This document shows positions 35,955 to 45,805 of a stretch of DNA of 64,000 bases, one piece after another (the first letter of the stretch is position 1; each line of letters opens with the position of its first letter). The stretch comes from Microbacterium sp. CBA3102. GTDB lineage: Bacteria; Actinomycetota; Actinomycetes; Actinomycetales; Microbacteriaceae. Made by a program: the position numbers and the translations under genes. The DNA lies in NCBI RefSeq assembly GCF_007954505.1, contig NZ_CP042412.1, positions 3,224,001 to 3,288,000 on the forward strand. Reading direction: 5' to 3'. The notes beneath the pieces are model-generated. The model worked only from the letters and a program-made list of their open reading frames with translations, was not told the origin of the DNA and did no database searches.

Positions 35955-37472
35955 ATGACTGCCGTCACCCCCACCCGCGACTCCGCGTCGCGTTACCGCA
36001 TCGAACCCACCGTCATGCAGGCTCTGCGCAGCCCGCGACTGCTCACCCGCGAAGTCCTCGCTGGCCTCGTCGTCGCACTTGCCCTGATCCCGGAGGCGAT
36101 CGCGTTCTCGATCATCGCCGGCGTCGACCCCCGGGTCGGGCTGTTCTCGTCCTTCATCATGGCCGTCGCGATCGCGTTCCTCGGAGGACGGCCTGCCATG
36201 ATCACCGCGGCCACCGGAGCGATCGCGCTCGTCATCGCACCCGTCGCTCGTGAGTACGGCATGGACTACTTCATCGCCACGGTCCTGCTCGGCGGACTCA
36301 TCCAGATCGTCCTCGCATTGCTCGGTGTCGCCAAGCTCATGCGGTTCATTCCGCGCTCGGTGATGGTTGGCTTCGTGAACGCCCTGGCGATCTTGATCTT
36401 CACTTCGCAGTTCCCGCAGCTCATCGGCGTTCCCTGGTTGGTCTACCCGCTCGTCGCGGTCGGCCTGCTGGTGATGTATCTGATGCCGCGGATCACGAAG
36501 GTCATCCCGGCGCCACTCGTCGCGATCGTGCTGCTCACCGCGGCAGTCGTCGTTTTCGCCTGGAACGTGCCGAACGTGGGCGACCAGGGAGAACTCCCCG
36601 AGAGCCTGCCGGAGCTGTTCATTCCGAATGTGCCGCTCACCTTCGAGACGCTGCAGATCATCGCCCCCTACGCGCTGGCGATGGCCGTGGTCGGCCTGCT
36701 CGAGTCGCTGATGACCGCGAAGCTCGTCGACGACATCACCGATACCCACTCCCGCAAGACCCGCGAGGCACTCGGCCAGGGCGCCGCGAACGTCCTGTCC
36801 GGCGCGTTCGGTGGCATGGGAGGCTGCGCGATGATCGGCCAGACGATGATCAACGTCAAAGCCTCTGGCGCCCGCACCAGGATCTCGACCTTCCTTGCCG
36901 GTGTCTTCCTGCTGGTCCTCGTGCTCGCGCTCGGTGACGTGGTGTCGATCATCCCCATGGCAGCCCTCGTCGCCGTGATGATCCTCGTCTCGATCGCGAC
37001 CTTTGACTGGCACAGCATCCGCCTGAGCACTCTCAAGCGCATGCCGAAGAGCGAGACCGCCGTCATGCTCATCACCGTCATCGCGACCGTCTGGACGCAC
37101 AACCTCGCCGTCGGCGTCATCCTCGGGGTCATCGCCGCGATGATCATGTTCGCTCGACGGGTCGCCCACTTCGTCAGTGTCACCCGCACCCTCAGCGACA
37201 ACGGCGCCACAGCGCATTACGCCGTCGATGGAGAGCTGTTCTTCGCGTCCAGCAACGACCTCACCACCCAGTTCGAGTACGCCGACGACCCCGACACGGT
37301 GGTCATCGACATGAGCCGGTCCCACGTCTGGGATGCATCCACCGTTGCAGCCCTCGACGCGATCGTCACCAAGTACGAAAACCACGGAACGAACGTCACC
37401 ATCGAAGGACTCAACGACACCGCAGCAGCCTTCCACGGCCGCCTCGCCGGCAACCTCGGCGCCGGTCACTGA
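35955..37472 (+). CDS. SulP family anion transporter with STAS domain
   Basis: 505 aa from ATG 35955 with a GGAGGGCAC ribosome site. SulP core with ~11 membrane segments ([66 protein letters not shown]) and a C-terminal STAS domain ([15 protein letters not shown] ... [20 protein letters not shown], residues ~415-500). Likely transports sulfate, bicarbonate or another oxyanion. Divergent from the merR gene. Confidence 0.9.
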   Translation: MTAVTPTRDSASRYRIEPTVMQALRSPRLLTREVLAGLVVALALIPEAIAFSIIAGVDPRVGLFSSFIMAVAIAFLGGRPAMITAATGAIALVIAPVAREYGMDYFIATVLLGGLIQIVLALLGVAKLMRFIPRSVMVGFVNALAILIFTSQFPQLIGVPWLVYPLVAVGLLVMYLMPRITKVIPAPLVAIVLLTAAVVVFAWNVPNVGDQGELPESLPELFIPNVPLTFETLQIIAPYALAMAVVGLLESLMTAKLVDDITDTHSRKTREALGQGAANVLSGAFGGMGGCAMIGQTMINVKASGARTRISTFLAGVFLLVLVLALGDVVSIIPMAALVAVMILVSIATFDWHSIRLSTLKRMPKSETAVMLITVIATVWTHNLAVGVILGVIAAMIMFARRVAHFVSVTRTLSDNGATAHYAVDGELFFASSNDLTTQFEYADDPDTVVIDMSRSHVWDASTVAALDAIVTKYENHGTNVTIEGLNDTAAAFHGRLAGNLGAGH

Positions 37473-37590
37473 GTCAGCCACGACCACGTAAGAGGAGAAC
37501 CCTTCCGGTAGGTGCGGTCCCGGCGAGCCTGGACCTAGACGATGATGTATGAGGGCATTCGAACCGATGCCAGATGAGGAGCGGTACGCA

Positions 37591-38478
37591 GTGCTTCCAA
37601 CCAGTCTTCCCAGCCCGCCTTCATCCTGGGCACAGTTCACTCTCGGGCCCCTGACGATCCACACTTACGCGCTGTGCATCATCGCCGGGATCATCGCCGC
37701 CGTCATCATCACCCAACGACGCCTGTCAGCACGCGGCGCGGAGGACGGCGTGGTTATCGACATCGTCATCTGGGCGGTCCCGATCGGCATCATCGGAGCC
37801 CGGTTCTACCACGTGTTCACCCACGTCGGAGACTACTTCTATCCCGGCGCGAACCTCGGAAACATCTTCGCCATCTGGGACGGCGGCAACGCCCTCTACG
37901 GGTCCCTCCTGGGCGGCGCTGTCGGCGCGTACATCGGCTGCCGACGAACCGGCATCCGGCTTTGGTCCTTCGCCGACGCTCTCGCGCCCGCGATGCTCAT
38001 CGCGCAGTCCATGGGTCGGATCGGCAACTACTTCAACCACGAACTCTTCGGGCTCCCCACCACCCTTCCCTGGGGGCTCGAGATCCTGCCGACAGACACC
38101 ATGTTCCCGGACGGCCTCCCGGACGGAACACTGTTCCACCCGCTGTTCCTGTACGAGATCATCTGGAACTTGATCGGCGTCGCGATCATCCTCCTCCTCG
38201 AGCGCAAATACCGATTCCGGTGGGGACGCACCTTCGCCCTCTACCTCATCTGGTACGGCCTCGGACGCAGCTGGCTCGAGGCCATCAGAATCGACCCCAC
38301 CAGCGACGCCCTCATCGGCATCCCCGCGAACGTCTGGGCATCCTTCGTCGTCGTCGCCCTCGGCATCGTCCTATTCATCGTCCAGGGGCGACGACACCCC
38401 GAACCGGAACCCTCCGTGTACCAAGAAGGACGCGCGCCAGCGGTGGAACATCAGCCCAGCAGCGCAGACGCAAACTGA
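37591..38478 (+). CDS. lgt: prolipoprotein diacylglyceryl transferase (extra copy)
   Basis: 295 aa with GTG start chosen because AGGAG lies 8 bp upstream and the protein then starts at the usual position before LGPLTIHTYALCIIAG; ATG 37549 would add 14 residues. Lgt signature SMGRIGNYFNHELFGLPT (His and Arg essential in the family), GNALYGSLLGG, and HPLFLYEIIWNL. Transfers diacylglycerol to lipobox Cys. An accessory copy carried on the transposon may serve cargo lipoproteins such as the rhodanese at 40852. Confidence 0.9.
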   Translation: MLPTSLPSPPSSWAQFTLGPLTIHTYALCIIAGIIAAVIITQRRLSARGAEDGVVIDIVIWAVPIGIIGARFYHVFTHVGDYFYPGANLGNIFAIWDGGNALYGSLLGGAVGAYIGCRRTGIRLWSFADALAPAMLIAQSMGRIGNYFNHELFGLPTTLPWGLEILPTDTMFPDGLPDGTLFHPLFLYEIIWNLIGVAIILLLERKYRFRWGRTFALYLIWYGLGRSWLEAIRIDPTSDALIGIPANVWASFVVVALGIVLFIVQGRRHPEPEPSVYQEGRAPAVEHQPSSADAN

Positions 38479-38548
38479 ACGCCACCCACACCTCCAGCTG
38501 TCAGCTAGTTCTGTCTGAGCGATCACCGACACAAGGCCTTTTGACGTG

Positions 38549-38651
38549 GTGCGCCGAAGTTCCCTGCCGAAAGGGGATTCCGGAGATCGTTTGCGGCGCC
38601 TCATAAGGAGCCACCGGGCCAGTAACGCCAAAAACGATCGTTTGCGGCGCG
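38549..38651. repeat. two-part palindromic element, copy E6
   Basis: Left part 38550-38600 (GCGCCGAAGTTCCCTGCCG, hairpin CCCTgccgaaAGGG, GATCGTTTGCGGCGCC) and right part 38626-38651 (ACGCCAAAAACGATCGTTT, GCGGCGCG). Sits between the 3' ends of lgt and yeiH. Confidence 0.85.
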
Positions 38652-38677
38652 TAGTGACGCCCTGGTGCCAGCCATGT

Positions 38678-39739
38678 TCAGCCGGCGAGGGTGACTCCGC
38701 AATAGGCGATGGTGGCGACGAGGAGGGTGGAGAGCGCGGCCAGGGCGAAGGGCTTGAGGCCCACCTTGATGAGGTTCCGAATCTTGACGCCGCAGCCGAG
38801 TCCGAACATCGCTGCAGCCAGCAACCCTGTCTGCAGCAGCCCGCCGGTCGTCAGCACGAAGTCCGGCAGAGGGATAAAGGAACGCAGGAGCACCATGGCG
38901 ATGAACCCGATGATGAACAGCGGGACGATGGGCGGCAGCTTCGAACTCGACCTCTGTTGACTGGGTTCGCCTGCCGTACGGCTGAGTCGGCGCTGCCGGA
39001 TGCTAAGGATGGCCACGACAGGGGCGAGCAGCAGCACTCGGGCGAGTTTGACGATGACCGCGACCGTGAGCGCTCCGCCACCGATGATGCCTCCAGCGGC
39101 GACGACTTGCGCGATTTCATGGATGGAACCCCCTGCCCACATCCCGGCCGTCTCGGAGCCCAGGCCAAGCAGGTCCGTGATCAGTGGGACGACGGGAATC
39201 ATCAGCGTTCCGAAGATCACCACGAGGGCGACCGCGGTGATGGTGTCTTCCTCGGCCTCGTCGTCCGGATCGGTGACCCCTGCCGCGCCCGCCACGGCTG
39301 CCGCGCCGCAGATGGAGAATCCGCAGGCGATTAGCAGCGAGAGCCCGGATGGAACCCGTAGCAGCTTCCCCAGGAGAACGGTGCCGAACAGTCCGCCGGC
39401 GACAATGCACACGATGACGACCAGCATCGGGGCTCCGAGTTCGAGGATGTCTGTCAGTACCAGTTGGAGTCCGAGGAAGACGATGCCGGCGCGCAGGAGC
39501 TTTTTCGCGGAGAAGTCTATGCCGTCGGAGGCTGCCGCTGGCAGCCGGACGACGTTGGCCAGGAGTACGCCAAGCACGATCGCGATAATGAGCGGGCTGA
39601 CTCCCGGCAGCAGCAGGCTGACCCCGTACGATGCTCCGGCCGCGGCGAGGCAGAGGACAAGCCCGGGCAGCAGCGCGCGGACTCGGGCAAGCAGCGTGTG
39701 TTCCGGTCGGGCAGTCGCAACGTCCTGGGCATGGGTCAT
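38678..39739 (-). CDS. YeiH/Psb family putative sulfate exporter
   Basis: 353 aa, about ten membrane segments. Family motifs KKLLRAGIVFLGLQL, GFSICGAAAVAGAAGV and MWAGGSIHEIAQVVAAGG are clear. YeiH-like proteins are annotated as sulfate/sulfite exporters. Divergent from a LysR gene with a 63-97 bp promoter gap, the usual layout of regulated yeiH. Bounded by elements E6 and E7 as a two-gene cassette. Confidence 0.85.
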   Translation of the reverse strand: MTHAQDVATARPEHTLLARVRALLPGLVLCLAAAGASYGVSLLLPGVSPLIIAIVLGVLLANVVRLPAAASDGIDFSAKKLLRAGIVFLGLQLVLTDILELGAPMLVVIVCIVAGGLFGTVLLGKLLRVPSGLSLLIACGFSICGAAAVAGAAGVTDPDDEAEEDTITAVALVVIFGTLMIPVVPLITDLLGLGSETAGMWAGGSIHEIAQVVAAGGIIGGGALTVAVIVKLARVLLLAPVVAILSIRQRRLSRTAGEPSQQRSSSKLPPIVPLFIIGFIAMVLLRSFIPLPDFVLTTGGLLQTGLLAAAMFGLGCGVKIRNLIKVGLKPFALAALSTLLVATIAYCGVTLAG

Positions 39740-39826
39740 GCATCCATCATTTCCTCGGACCGCTCGTGCGAGTAGAGGCAGATACCGTCCGCCATACAAG
39801 TTATGCTTGTGCTTGGGAGGCGGAAG

Positions 39827-40732
39827 ATGCGCCACGAGCCGGACTTGGAGGCACTGCGAGCCTTGGCGCTCGTCGCGAAGGAAAGCAGCATGTCGGCGGC
39901 AAGCACGCAGTTGGGCGTGAGTCAGCAGGCGGTGTCTCTGCGCATCCGGAAACTGGAAAAAGATTTGCGCGTGCGACTCCTGGTGCGTTCTGCACGGGGT
40001 TCGCGATTGACTCCGGCGGGCGAGCTGATTGTCGGCTGGGGAACAACGCTGCTGACGGCGGCCGATGAGTTCTCGGATGCTGTCAACTCGCTCCGCACGG
40101 ATCGCGGGAAGATGATGCGCATCGCCGCGAGCCTCACGATCGCAGAACACCTCCTACCGGAATGGATCGCCCGGTGGCGCATCTCTCACGGCAATGACGG
40201 CCCGGTCGTTCAACTCACAGCCGCCAACAGCAGCACGGTCGTCGAGGCCATACGCGAGGGAACCGCAGACCTCGGGCTCATCGAGACCCCTGTCGTTCCC
40301 GCCGGCCTCCGGTCAGTCACCGTCGCTTACGACACCATCGAAGTCGTTGTGCAGCACGGTCACCGATGGGCGAAGACCCGCCAGGTGTCCGTCCGTGAAC
40401 TGGCGGGCACTGGGTTGGTGCTCCGCGAGACCGGCAGCGGCACCCGACAAGCGCTCGAGAACGCCCTCACCGAGGCGGGCTTTCCTCTCGCAGCCGAGCC
40501 CGCAGCCGTGCTGACGACCACGCTCGGCGTTCGCAGCGCGATTATGGCCGGCATAGCCCCCGGCGCGTTGAGCTCCCTCGCCGTGTCCGAGGACGCCCGC
40601 GCCGGCCGACTCGTGCGAGTTCGGATCAACAATCTCCAGATCACCCGCCCGCTCACCGCCATCTGGGCCGGGACGACTCCGCCCCCTCACATACGGGACT
40701 TCCTGGACGTCATCGCGCGAACTGACCGGTAA
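39827..40732 (+). CDS. LysR family transcriptional regulator
   Basis: 301 aa from ATG 39827 (GGGAGG upstream). N-terminal HTH LRALALVAKESSMSAASTQLGVSQQAVSLRIRKLEKDL (residues ~9-46, cited as a region), then the LysR substrate domain (ADLGLIETPVVPAGL; TGLVLRETGSGTRQALENAL) of the CysB/CbbR-like type. Likely controls the divergent yeiH exporter. Its stop codon lies inside the half element E7. Confidence 0.88.
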   Translation: MRHEPDLEALRALALVAKESSMSAASTQLGVSQQAVSLRIRKLEKDLRVRLLVRSARGSRLTPAGELIVGWGTTLLTAADEFSDAVNSLRTDRGKMMRIAASLTIAEHLLPEWIARWRISHGNDGPVVQLTAANSSTVVEAIREGTADLGLIETPVVPAGLRSVTVAYDTIEVVVQHGHRWAKTRQVSVRELAGTGLVLRETGSGTRQALENALTEAGFPLAAEPAAVLTTTLGVRSAIMAGIAPGALSSLAVSEDARAGRLVRVRINNLQITRPLTAIWAGTTPPPHIRDFLDVIARTDR

Positions 40733-40748
40733 CGATCGTTTTCGGCAC
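40723..40748. repeat. right half of palindromic element, E7
   Basis: ACCGGTAACGATCGTTT then TCGGCACC; supplies the TAA stop of the LysR gene. No left part seen. Confidence 0.7.
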
Positions 40749-40851
40749 CTGTGGGAGCGTAGGTTGTGCATCGCGAGACCAGCTCGAGCGATGCGGTGTG
40801 CGCGCGAGGCGCGCAGGGGTGCGCGCTCGTGGGGGGACGAGCGCGCACGTC

Positions 40852-41217
40852 TTAGGGCTGGACGATGGGGAGTCCCGTTGCACTGGCTGCGTCCTCGAGC
40901 GATCCGAGGTTGCGGAGGTCGGTGAAGCCGGCCTCCTTCATGAGGTCGATGGCGGCTCCTGCCCGGTTGCCTGACCGGCAGTAGACGAGGTAGGCGGCTT
41001 CGGGGTCGAGGTCGGGCAGTGCGGGTTGCAGTTCGCCTGCGGTGACGTCGAGCAGGAGGGCACCGTCAAGGTGTCCGGTGGCGTGCTCGGCGGGGGTGCG
41101 CACGTCGATGATGACCGCGTTGGGGTCGAGGTCGGCCTGCGGTGCGGGTGTGGCGGCGCAGGAGGTGAGGGTGATTGCGGCGATGACGGTGAGGGTGGTG
41201 AGGGCGAGGCGGCGCAT
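40852..41217 (-). CDS. rhodanese-domain lipoprotein
   Basis: 121 aa. Lipobox LTLTSC gives lipidation at Cys20. Rhodanese domain follows: VIIDVRTPAEHATGHLDGALLLDV, then the active-site loop VYCRSGNRAG (Cys ~ residue 80). It probably moves sulfane sulfur at the outer membrane face. Last gene of the CstR-type sulfur operon. Confidence 0.88.
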   Translation of the reverse strand: MRRLALTTLTVIAAITLTSCAATPAPQADLDPNAVIIDVRTPAEHATGHLDGALLLDVTAGELQPALPDLDPEAAYLVYCRSGNRAGAAIDLMKEAGFTDLRNLGSLEDAASATGLPIVQP

Positions 41218-41248
41218 GAGAGCGTCCTTTCGAGCTTTGGGTGGGGGT

Positions 41249-41767
41249 TTATCTGTCGCAGGCGCCGTTGGTGCAGTGGCGGGTGGGTTGCCGGGTGAGG
41301 CGTTGGTGCAGGGCGCATCCCGCGCACCACCCGAAGACGGCTTCCAGAAAGAGGAGAGTGAAGCAGATCCCGCAGAGACCGAGTGTCACGGTGAGGGGGA
41401 CGATTCCGGCGCTCATCGTTACGCATGACACGGCGGCAATGCCAAGCGCCAGCCACCATGCGAAGACCTTTTGCGGCGCGCCGACCCAGAGCGGGCGACA
41501 GCGACGCCTCAGCGCCCGGGCGAGGGCGAGGGTGAGAGACAGCCGGTCGCTGATCAGGATGCGGGTTGTCATGTCGACGAGGAAGAACAGGCCGAATGTT
41601 TGCAGCGGCCGGATGCTGCCCGAGACGAGGGTGAGGGCGAGGGCGGTGATGCCGGCGGCGAGGAGGATGCCGGCGGCGATGCGGATGGCGTGCTCGTCGA
41701 GGACGGGCACCTCGTATCCGTCGACGTGTTCCCCGGTGCGGGGCGCGGTGTCGGTCGCGTTGGGCAT
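41249..41767 (-). CDS. DUF4395 membrane protein
   Basis: 172 aa with four membrane segments and a Cys-rich C-terminal part (ICFTLLFLEAVFGWCAGCALHQRL, then CTNGACDR). DUF4395 genes habitually sit with rhodanese and sulfite-export genes. The CxxC pairs may handle sulfane sulfur. Lies 31 bp upstream of the rhodanese lipoprotein. Confidence 0.8.
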   Translation of the reverse strand: MPNATDTAPRTGEHVDGYEVPVLDEHAIRIAAGILLAAGITALALTLVSGSIRPLQTFGLFFLVDMTTRILISDRLSLTLALARALRRRCRPLWVGAPQKVFAWWLALGIAAVSCVTMSAGIVPLTVTLGLCGICFTLLFLEAVFGWCAGCALHQRLTRQPTRHCTNGACDR

Positions 41768-41786
41768 GAAGGGCTTTCTGCGGTGG

Positions 41787-42557
41787 TCAGGCGGAGAGGG
41801 CCTGGATGATGAGGGTGGTGAGCATGGTCAGCCCCACGGCCAGCACCAGGACCCCGAACCCGGTGCGGATGCTGGCTGCGGGGAGGCGGTGCGAAAGGGC
41901 CAGCCCGATGAAGGAACCGGCGACGGCGAGGGCGGTGAAGGTGAGGACGGTGGGCCAGTGGATAGCCGCGGTGCTGATCTGCGTGAGGAACCCAGCGGAC
42001 GAGTTCACGGCGATGACCAGGAGCGACGTCCCCACGGCTGCGGCGATGGGGAGGCCGAGAAAGGTAAGGGCGGGGACGATGAGGAACCCGCCGCCAGCTC
42101 CCAGAGCTCCCGTGAGAACTCCGACCCCGAGGCCCGTGGCTGCCGTTCGAATCCCGCGGACAACGGGCGGCGTCTGACGAGGTTCAGCGTGCTCATGTCG
42201 GGGCCGCATCATCGCGATCGCGGTGAGGATCATGATCGTCGCGAACAAGATGGTGAGGACAGGTTCCGGAAGGAATTGGCCGACCACCCCGCCAGCTACG
42301 CCCCCGACCAGCCCGGTCGCGGCGAAGATCGCTGCGACCTTCCACCGCACCTCGCGTCGACCGATCCGGAACGCGGTGGAGACCGCGCTGGTGGTGGCGA
42401 CGACGAAGAGGGAGGAGACGATCGCTTCTCTCGTTCCGGTGCCGAGGACGAGAGTGAAGATGGGGACGGTGAGGATGGAGCCCCCGCCGCCGAGGAGCCC
42501 GAGTGCGACACCGACCAGGACCGCGAGGGTCATGGCGATGACGATGGACGTACTCAC
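41787..42557 (-). CDS. TauE/SafE family sulfite exporter
   Basis: 256 aa, about eight membrane segments. TauE features include GLLGGGGSILTVPIFTLVLG (first repeat), KVAAIFAATGLVGGVAGG, and GVLTGALGAGGGFLIVPALTFLG (second repeat). Expected to export sulfite or thiosulfate produced by the adjacent persulfide dioxygenase. Confidence 0.88.
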   Translation of the reverse strand: MSTSIVIAMTLAVLVGVALGLLGGGGSILTVPIFTLVLGTGTREAIVSSLFVVATTSAVSTAFRIGRREVRWKVAAIFAATGLVGGVAGGVVGQFLPEPVLTILFATIMILTAIAMMRPRHEHAEPRQTPPVVRGIRTAATGLGVGVLTGALGAGGGFLIVPALTFLGLPIAAAVGTSLLVIAVNSSAGFLTQISTAAIHWPTVLTFTALAVAGSFIGLALSHRLPAASIRTGFGVLVLAVGLTMLTTLIIQALSA

Positions 42558-42574
42558 TCGAGCTCCTTGTCGGG

Positions 42575-43984
42575 TCAGGCGGCGGTGGTCTGGGGTGCGG
42601 TGGCGGCGACCCAGGCGTTGTAGCTGCCTTCGATTTCGATGACGTCGTGCCCGGCGCGGCGGAGGGCGCTGGCGACGACGCTGTTGCGGACCCCGCTCTG
42701 GCAGTAGGTCAGTATTTTGCCGGCGGGCAGTTCGTCGGTGTGCCAGAGGGCACGGCCGCCGGAGAGCTGCTTGGCGCCGGGGATGTGGCCCGCGGTGTAC
42801 TCGGTGCGGTTGCGGACGTCGAGGAGGAGCGCCGCGTCGACCTGGTCGAGGTCGGTCGGGGCGATCGTCTTAGGCTGCACCGTGGGAAGACCGTCGAGGG
42901 TGGTGGTAAACCCGTCGACCTGGTCGATACCGACGCGCAGCAGGTGGTCCCGGAACTGGGCTGCGGTGTTCGAGGAGTCGATGAGCAGCACGAGCGGACG
43001 GGTTTCGGTGTCGGGGTCGTAGACCCATGCGCCGTAGCTGGCTGCCTTCGCGACCCCGGGGACGTTCAGCGCGCCCGGCACGGTGCCCTCGTGGACGAGG
43101 GAGTGGTGGCGGGTGTCGACCACGATGACTCGGTCGCCCTCGATGTCCTCGTGAAGCTCGGACGCCGAGTACTCGGTCAGCGGGCTGAGCTGGCCGCGCA
43201 GGGCCGGCCCGACGCGGTTCTGCCGCTTCATGCGCGCGAAGTACGCGTGCGCGTCGGGCTGATCGTTCAGCAGCGTGTCGATGAACCCTTGCTCGTCGCC
43301 GGCCGCGAGGTACGGTGCCCACCACGCGAAGCGCCGTTCGTAGCCGACGGTCGAGCTGGGGACGGCGCCGAGCGCTTTGCCGCATGCGGATCCCGACCCG
43401 TGAGCGGGGAGCACCTGCACGTAGTCGGGCAGGGTGAGGAAACGGTCGCGGAGGCTGGCGAACAGGTCGCGAGCACCGTCGAAGCGGGTGTCGACACCGC
43501 CGGCGGCCTCATCGAGCAAGTCTGGTCGCCCGACGTCACCGACGAACACGAAGTCACCGGTCAGGACGTATCCCGGCTCGGAGGAGGCGGCGCCGTCGGT
43601 GACCAGGAACGACAGGTGCTCGGGGGTGTGCCCGGGGGTGTGGACCGCGTCAACGGTGATGTTCCCGATGGTTATGCGGTGTCCGTGCATCATCCGGGTG
43701 GCGTCCTGGAACCCCGAACCGTACTGCCAGTCGGGACCGCCCTCAGTGGAGACGTACATCGTCGCTCCGGTGCGGGCGGCGAGCTCGCGGGTGCCGGAGA
43801 GGTAGTCCGCGTGGATGTGGGTTTCGGTGACGGCGGTGATGGTCATGCCGTTCTTCGCGGCGAGGTCGAGGTAGACCTGCACGTCGCGGCGCGGGTCGAC
43901 CACGATCGCTTCGCCGGTGCGCTGGCAGCCGATGACATAGCTGGCGTGGGCGAGGTCGTCGTCATAGAGGCGTTCGAGGAGCAT
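42575..43984 (-). CDS. MBL-fold persulfide dioxygenase-rhodanese fusion (CstB/BlhA-like)
   Basis: 469 aa. N-terminal metallo-beta-lactamase domain with ETHIHADYLSG (HxHxDH-type), HTPGHTPEHLSF and TGDFVFVGDVGRPDL iron ligands of ETHE1-like persulfide dioxygenases. Two rhodanese domains follow: an inactive-looking one (VIVVDTRHHSLVHEGTVPGALN; no Cys at LLIDSSN) and an active one (LLDVRNRTEYTAGHIPGAKQL; TYCQSGVRNS). Oxidises low-molecular-weight persulfide to sulfite. Core of the operon. Confidence 0.88.
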   Translation of the reverse strand: MLLERLYDDDLAHASYVIGCQRTGEAIVVDPRRDVQVYLDLAAKNGMTITAVTETHIHADYLSGTRELAARTGATMYVSTEGGPDWQYGSGFQDATRMMHGHRITIGNITVDAVHTPGHTPEHLSFLVTDGAASSEPGYVLTGDFVFVGDVGRPDLLDEAAGGVDTRFDGARDLFASLRDRFLTLPDYVQVLPAHGSGSACGKALGAVPSSTVGYERRFAWWAPYLAAGDEQGFIDTLLNDQPDAHAYFARMKRQNRVGPALRGQLSPLTEYSASELHEDIEGDRVIVVDTRHHSLVHEGTVPGALNVPGVAKAASYGAWVYDPDTETRPLVLLIDSSNTAAQFRDHLLRVGIDQVDGFTTTLDGLPTVQPKTIAPTDLDQVDAALLLDVRNRTEYTAGHIPGAKQLSGGRALWHTDELPAGKILTYCQSGVRNSVVASALRRAGHDVIEIEGSYNAWVAATAPQTTAA

Positions 43985-44005
43985 GGTTCGGCTTTCGTGT
44001 CGCTG

Positions 44006-44125
44006 TCAGTGAGCGCAGCTGCAGCGCTCGTCACGGGGAATGCCCGCGAGGGCTTGTTCGATGTGCTGTCCGCAGCCGGCCCAGGTGGGCTTGCCGCAGG
44101 TTGAGCAGGTGATCTGTGCACACAT
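44006..44125 (-). CDS. tiny Cys-rich protein, copy 1
   Basis: 39 aa: MCAQITCSTCGKPTWAGCG then QHIEQALAGIPRDERCSCAH. Three paired cysteines (CSTCGK, GCGQH, CSC) suggest a zinc-binding or sulfur-accepting peptide. A homologue with the same CxxCGKxTWxGCGQH core lies at 44511-44696. Sits between the MBL-rhodanese and thioredoxin genes. Confidence 0.75.
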   Translation of the reverse strand: MCAQITCSTCGKPTWAGCGQHIEQALAGIPRDERCSCAH

Positions 44126-44136
44126 AGGGGGTCCTT

Positions 44137-44505
44137 TCAGGCCGCGATGGGCGATTCGGCGATCTGCCAGCGCACGTCGTCCATGTCGAGTTCGCGGGCC
44201 TTGCTGATCAGAAGCTCAAGCTGGGGTTCGGGGAGCGCGCCGGGCTGCTTGTAGACCAGGACACCGTCACGGATGACCATGAGCGTGGGGATGGAAGTGA
44301 TGCGGTTCGCCGTGGCGAGACCGACTTCCGCTTCGGTGTCGACCTTCGCGAAGACGACGTCGGGGTGACGTTCGGACGCGGCCTCGAACACGGGAGCGAA
44401 CGCGCGGCACGGGCCGCACCACGCCGCCCAGAAGTCGACGAGGGCGATGCCCTCCCCCGCGACCGTGCCGCCGAAGCTCTCACCGGTCAGATCGATCGTG
44501 GCCAT
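44137..44505 (-). CDS. trxA: thioredoxin
   Basis: 122 aa from ATG 44505. Thioredoxin fold with FWAAWCGPCRAFAPVF (active site WCGPC at residues ~31-35) and the cis-Pro region ITSIPTLMVIRDG. In a persulfide operon it would reduce protein persulfides or polysulfides. Flanked by both tiny Cys-rich genes. Confidence 0.92.
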   Translation of the reverse strand: MATIDLTGESFGGTVAGEGIALVDFWAAWCGPCRAFAPVFEAASERHPDVVFAKVDTEAEVGLATANRITSIPTLMVIRDGVLVYKQPGALPEPQLELLISKARELDMDDVRWQIAESPIAA

Positions 44506-44510
44506 GCGCG

Positions 44511-44696
44511 TCACTTCCCGAACAGGCGGGAGAGGAACCCGCCACGCTGCGACTGCGCGGCCTGGACCTCACCGCGGGTGTGTTGGCCGTTGCACCAATC
44601 CGACGCCGGCACGCCCTTGCGCACGGACGCGACGTGCTGCCCGCAGCCAGTCCACGTGGTCTTCCCGCAGGTTCGGCACTTCGTTGCTCTGCACAT
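44511..44696 (-). CDS. small Cys-rich protein, copy 2
   Basis: 61 aa: CRATKCRTCGKTTWTGCGQ at the start repeats the core of the 39-aa protein, then a basic C-terminal tail (GGFLSRLFGK). First gene of the minus-strand sulfur operon, directly next to the CstR operators. Confidence 0.75.
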   Translation of the reverse strand: MCRATKCRTCGKTTWTGCGQHVASVRKGVPASDWCNGQHTRGEVQAAQSQRGGFLSRLFGK

Positions 44697-44713
44697 GTGA
44701 ATCCTCAATCTGT

Positions 44714-45280
<567 letters not shown>

Positions 45281-45286
45281 CTCATC

Positions 45287-45679
45287 GTCGTGGGGCTGCT
45301 CGCCGCCGTGGCACTCACCGGGCTACTCACCGCCACCACAGCCGGCTGGCCCGCGTCTCTTCTCACCTGGATACTGCTCGGCATGGGCACCTCCCTGGTG
45401 AACACGCCGTCGTCCCGGTTGCTGGCCGAAGCCTCGACACCGCAGAACCGGAACCTCGTCTACACGGCACAGTTCGCGCTCTCCCACGCCTGCTTCCTGA
45501 TCACCTACCCGATCGCCGGATGGCTCGGAGGCGCAAGTCTGCTAGCAGCAGCCGTAACCCTCTCTGCCATCGCCATTGGATCTCTCACGGCCGCAACACT
45601 CCAAGCGCGCAAAGCCCGCCCTGAACCCACGGGCCAACCCATCGTCACCGACCGCACCGCAAACGTCCGTCGAAACTAA
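45287..45679 (+). pseudogene. MFS transporter, C-terminal fragment
   Basis: About 130 codons matching the last third of the intact MFS protein at 33598-34842 (GMGTSLVNTPSSRLLAEAS, TAQFALSHACFLITYPIAGW). The stop TAA lies inside palindromic element E8. Shows that two related MFS genes existed at opposite ends of the cargo region. Confidence 0.8.
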
Positions 45680-45754
45680 GTATCGGCGGACGTTTCTGAC
45701 CCCGCTTTTCGCGGAGCAAGCGCTGGCACGTCACAAACGATCGTTTCCGGCGGA
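45663..45754. repeat. two-part palindromic element, copy E8
   Basis: Left part GTCCGTCGAAAC ... CGGCGGACGTTTCTGAC, central hairpin CCGCttttcGCGG, right part 45730-45753 (GTCACAAACGATCGTTT, CCGGCGG). Inner arms CGTTTCTGAC and GTCACAAACG pair with one mismatch. The left part is the same subtype as the E5 half at 23855. Confidence 0.82.
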
Positions 45755-45805
45755 AGCCTAAGCGGTGTGACGCGGCTTTGAGCCCAGCTCCTATGCTCTT
45801 ATCTC

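Noticed and set aside
35925..37664. 579-codon minus-strand frame opposite the SulP gene
   Set aside because: Asp/His/Arg-rich antisense shadow; the plus-strand SulP-STAS protein is unambiguous.
42647..44104. 485-codon plus-strand frame opposite the MBL-rhodanese gene
   Set aside because: Mirror frame of a GC-rich gene; all motifs are on the minus strand.
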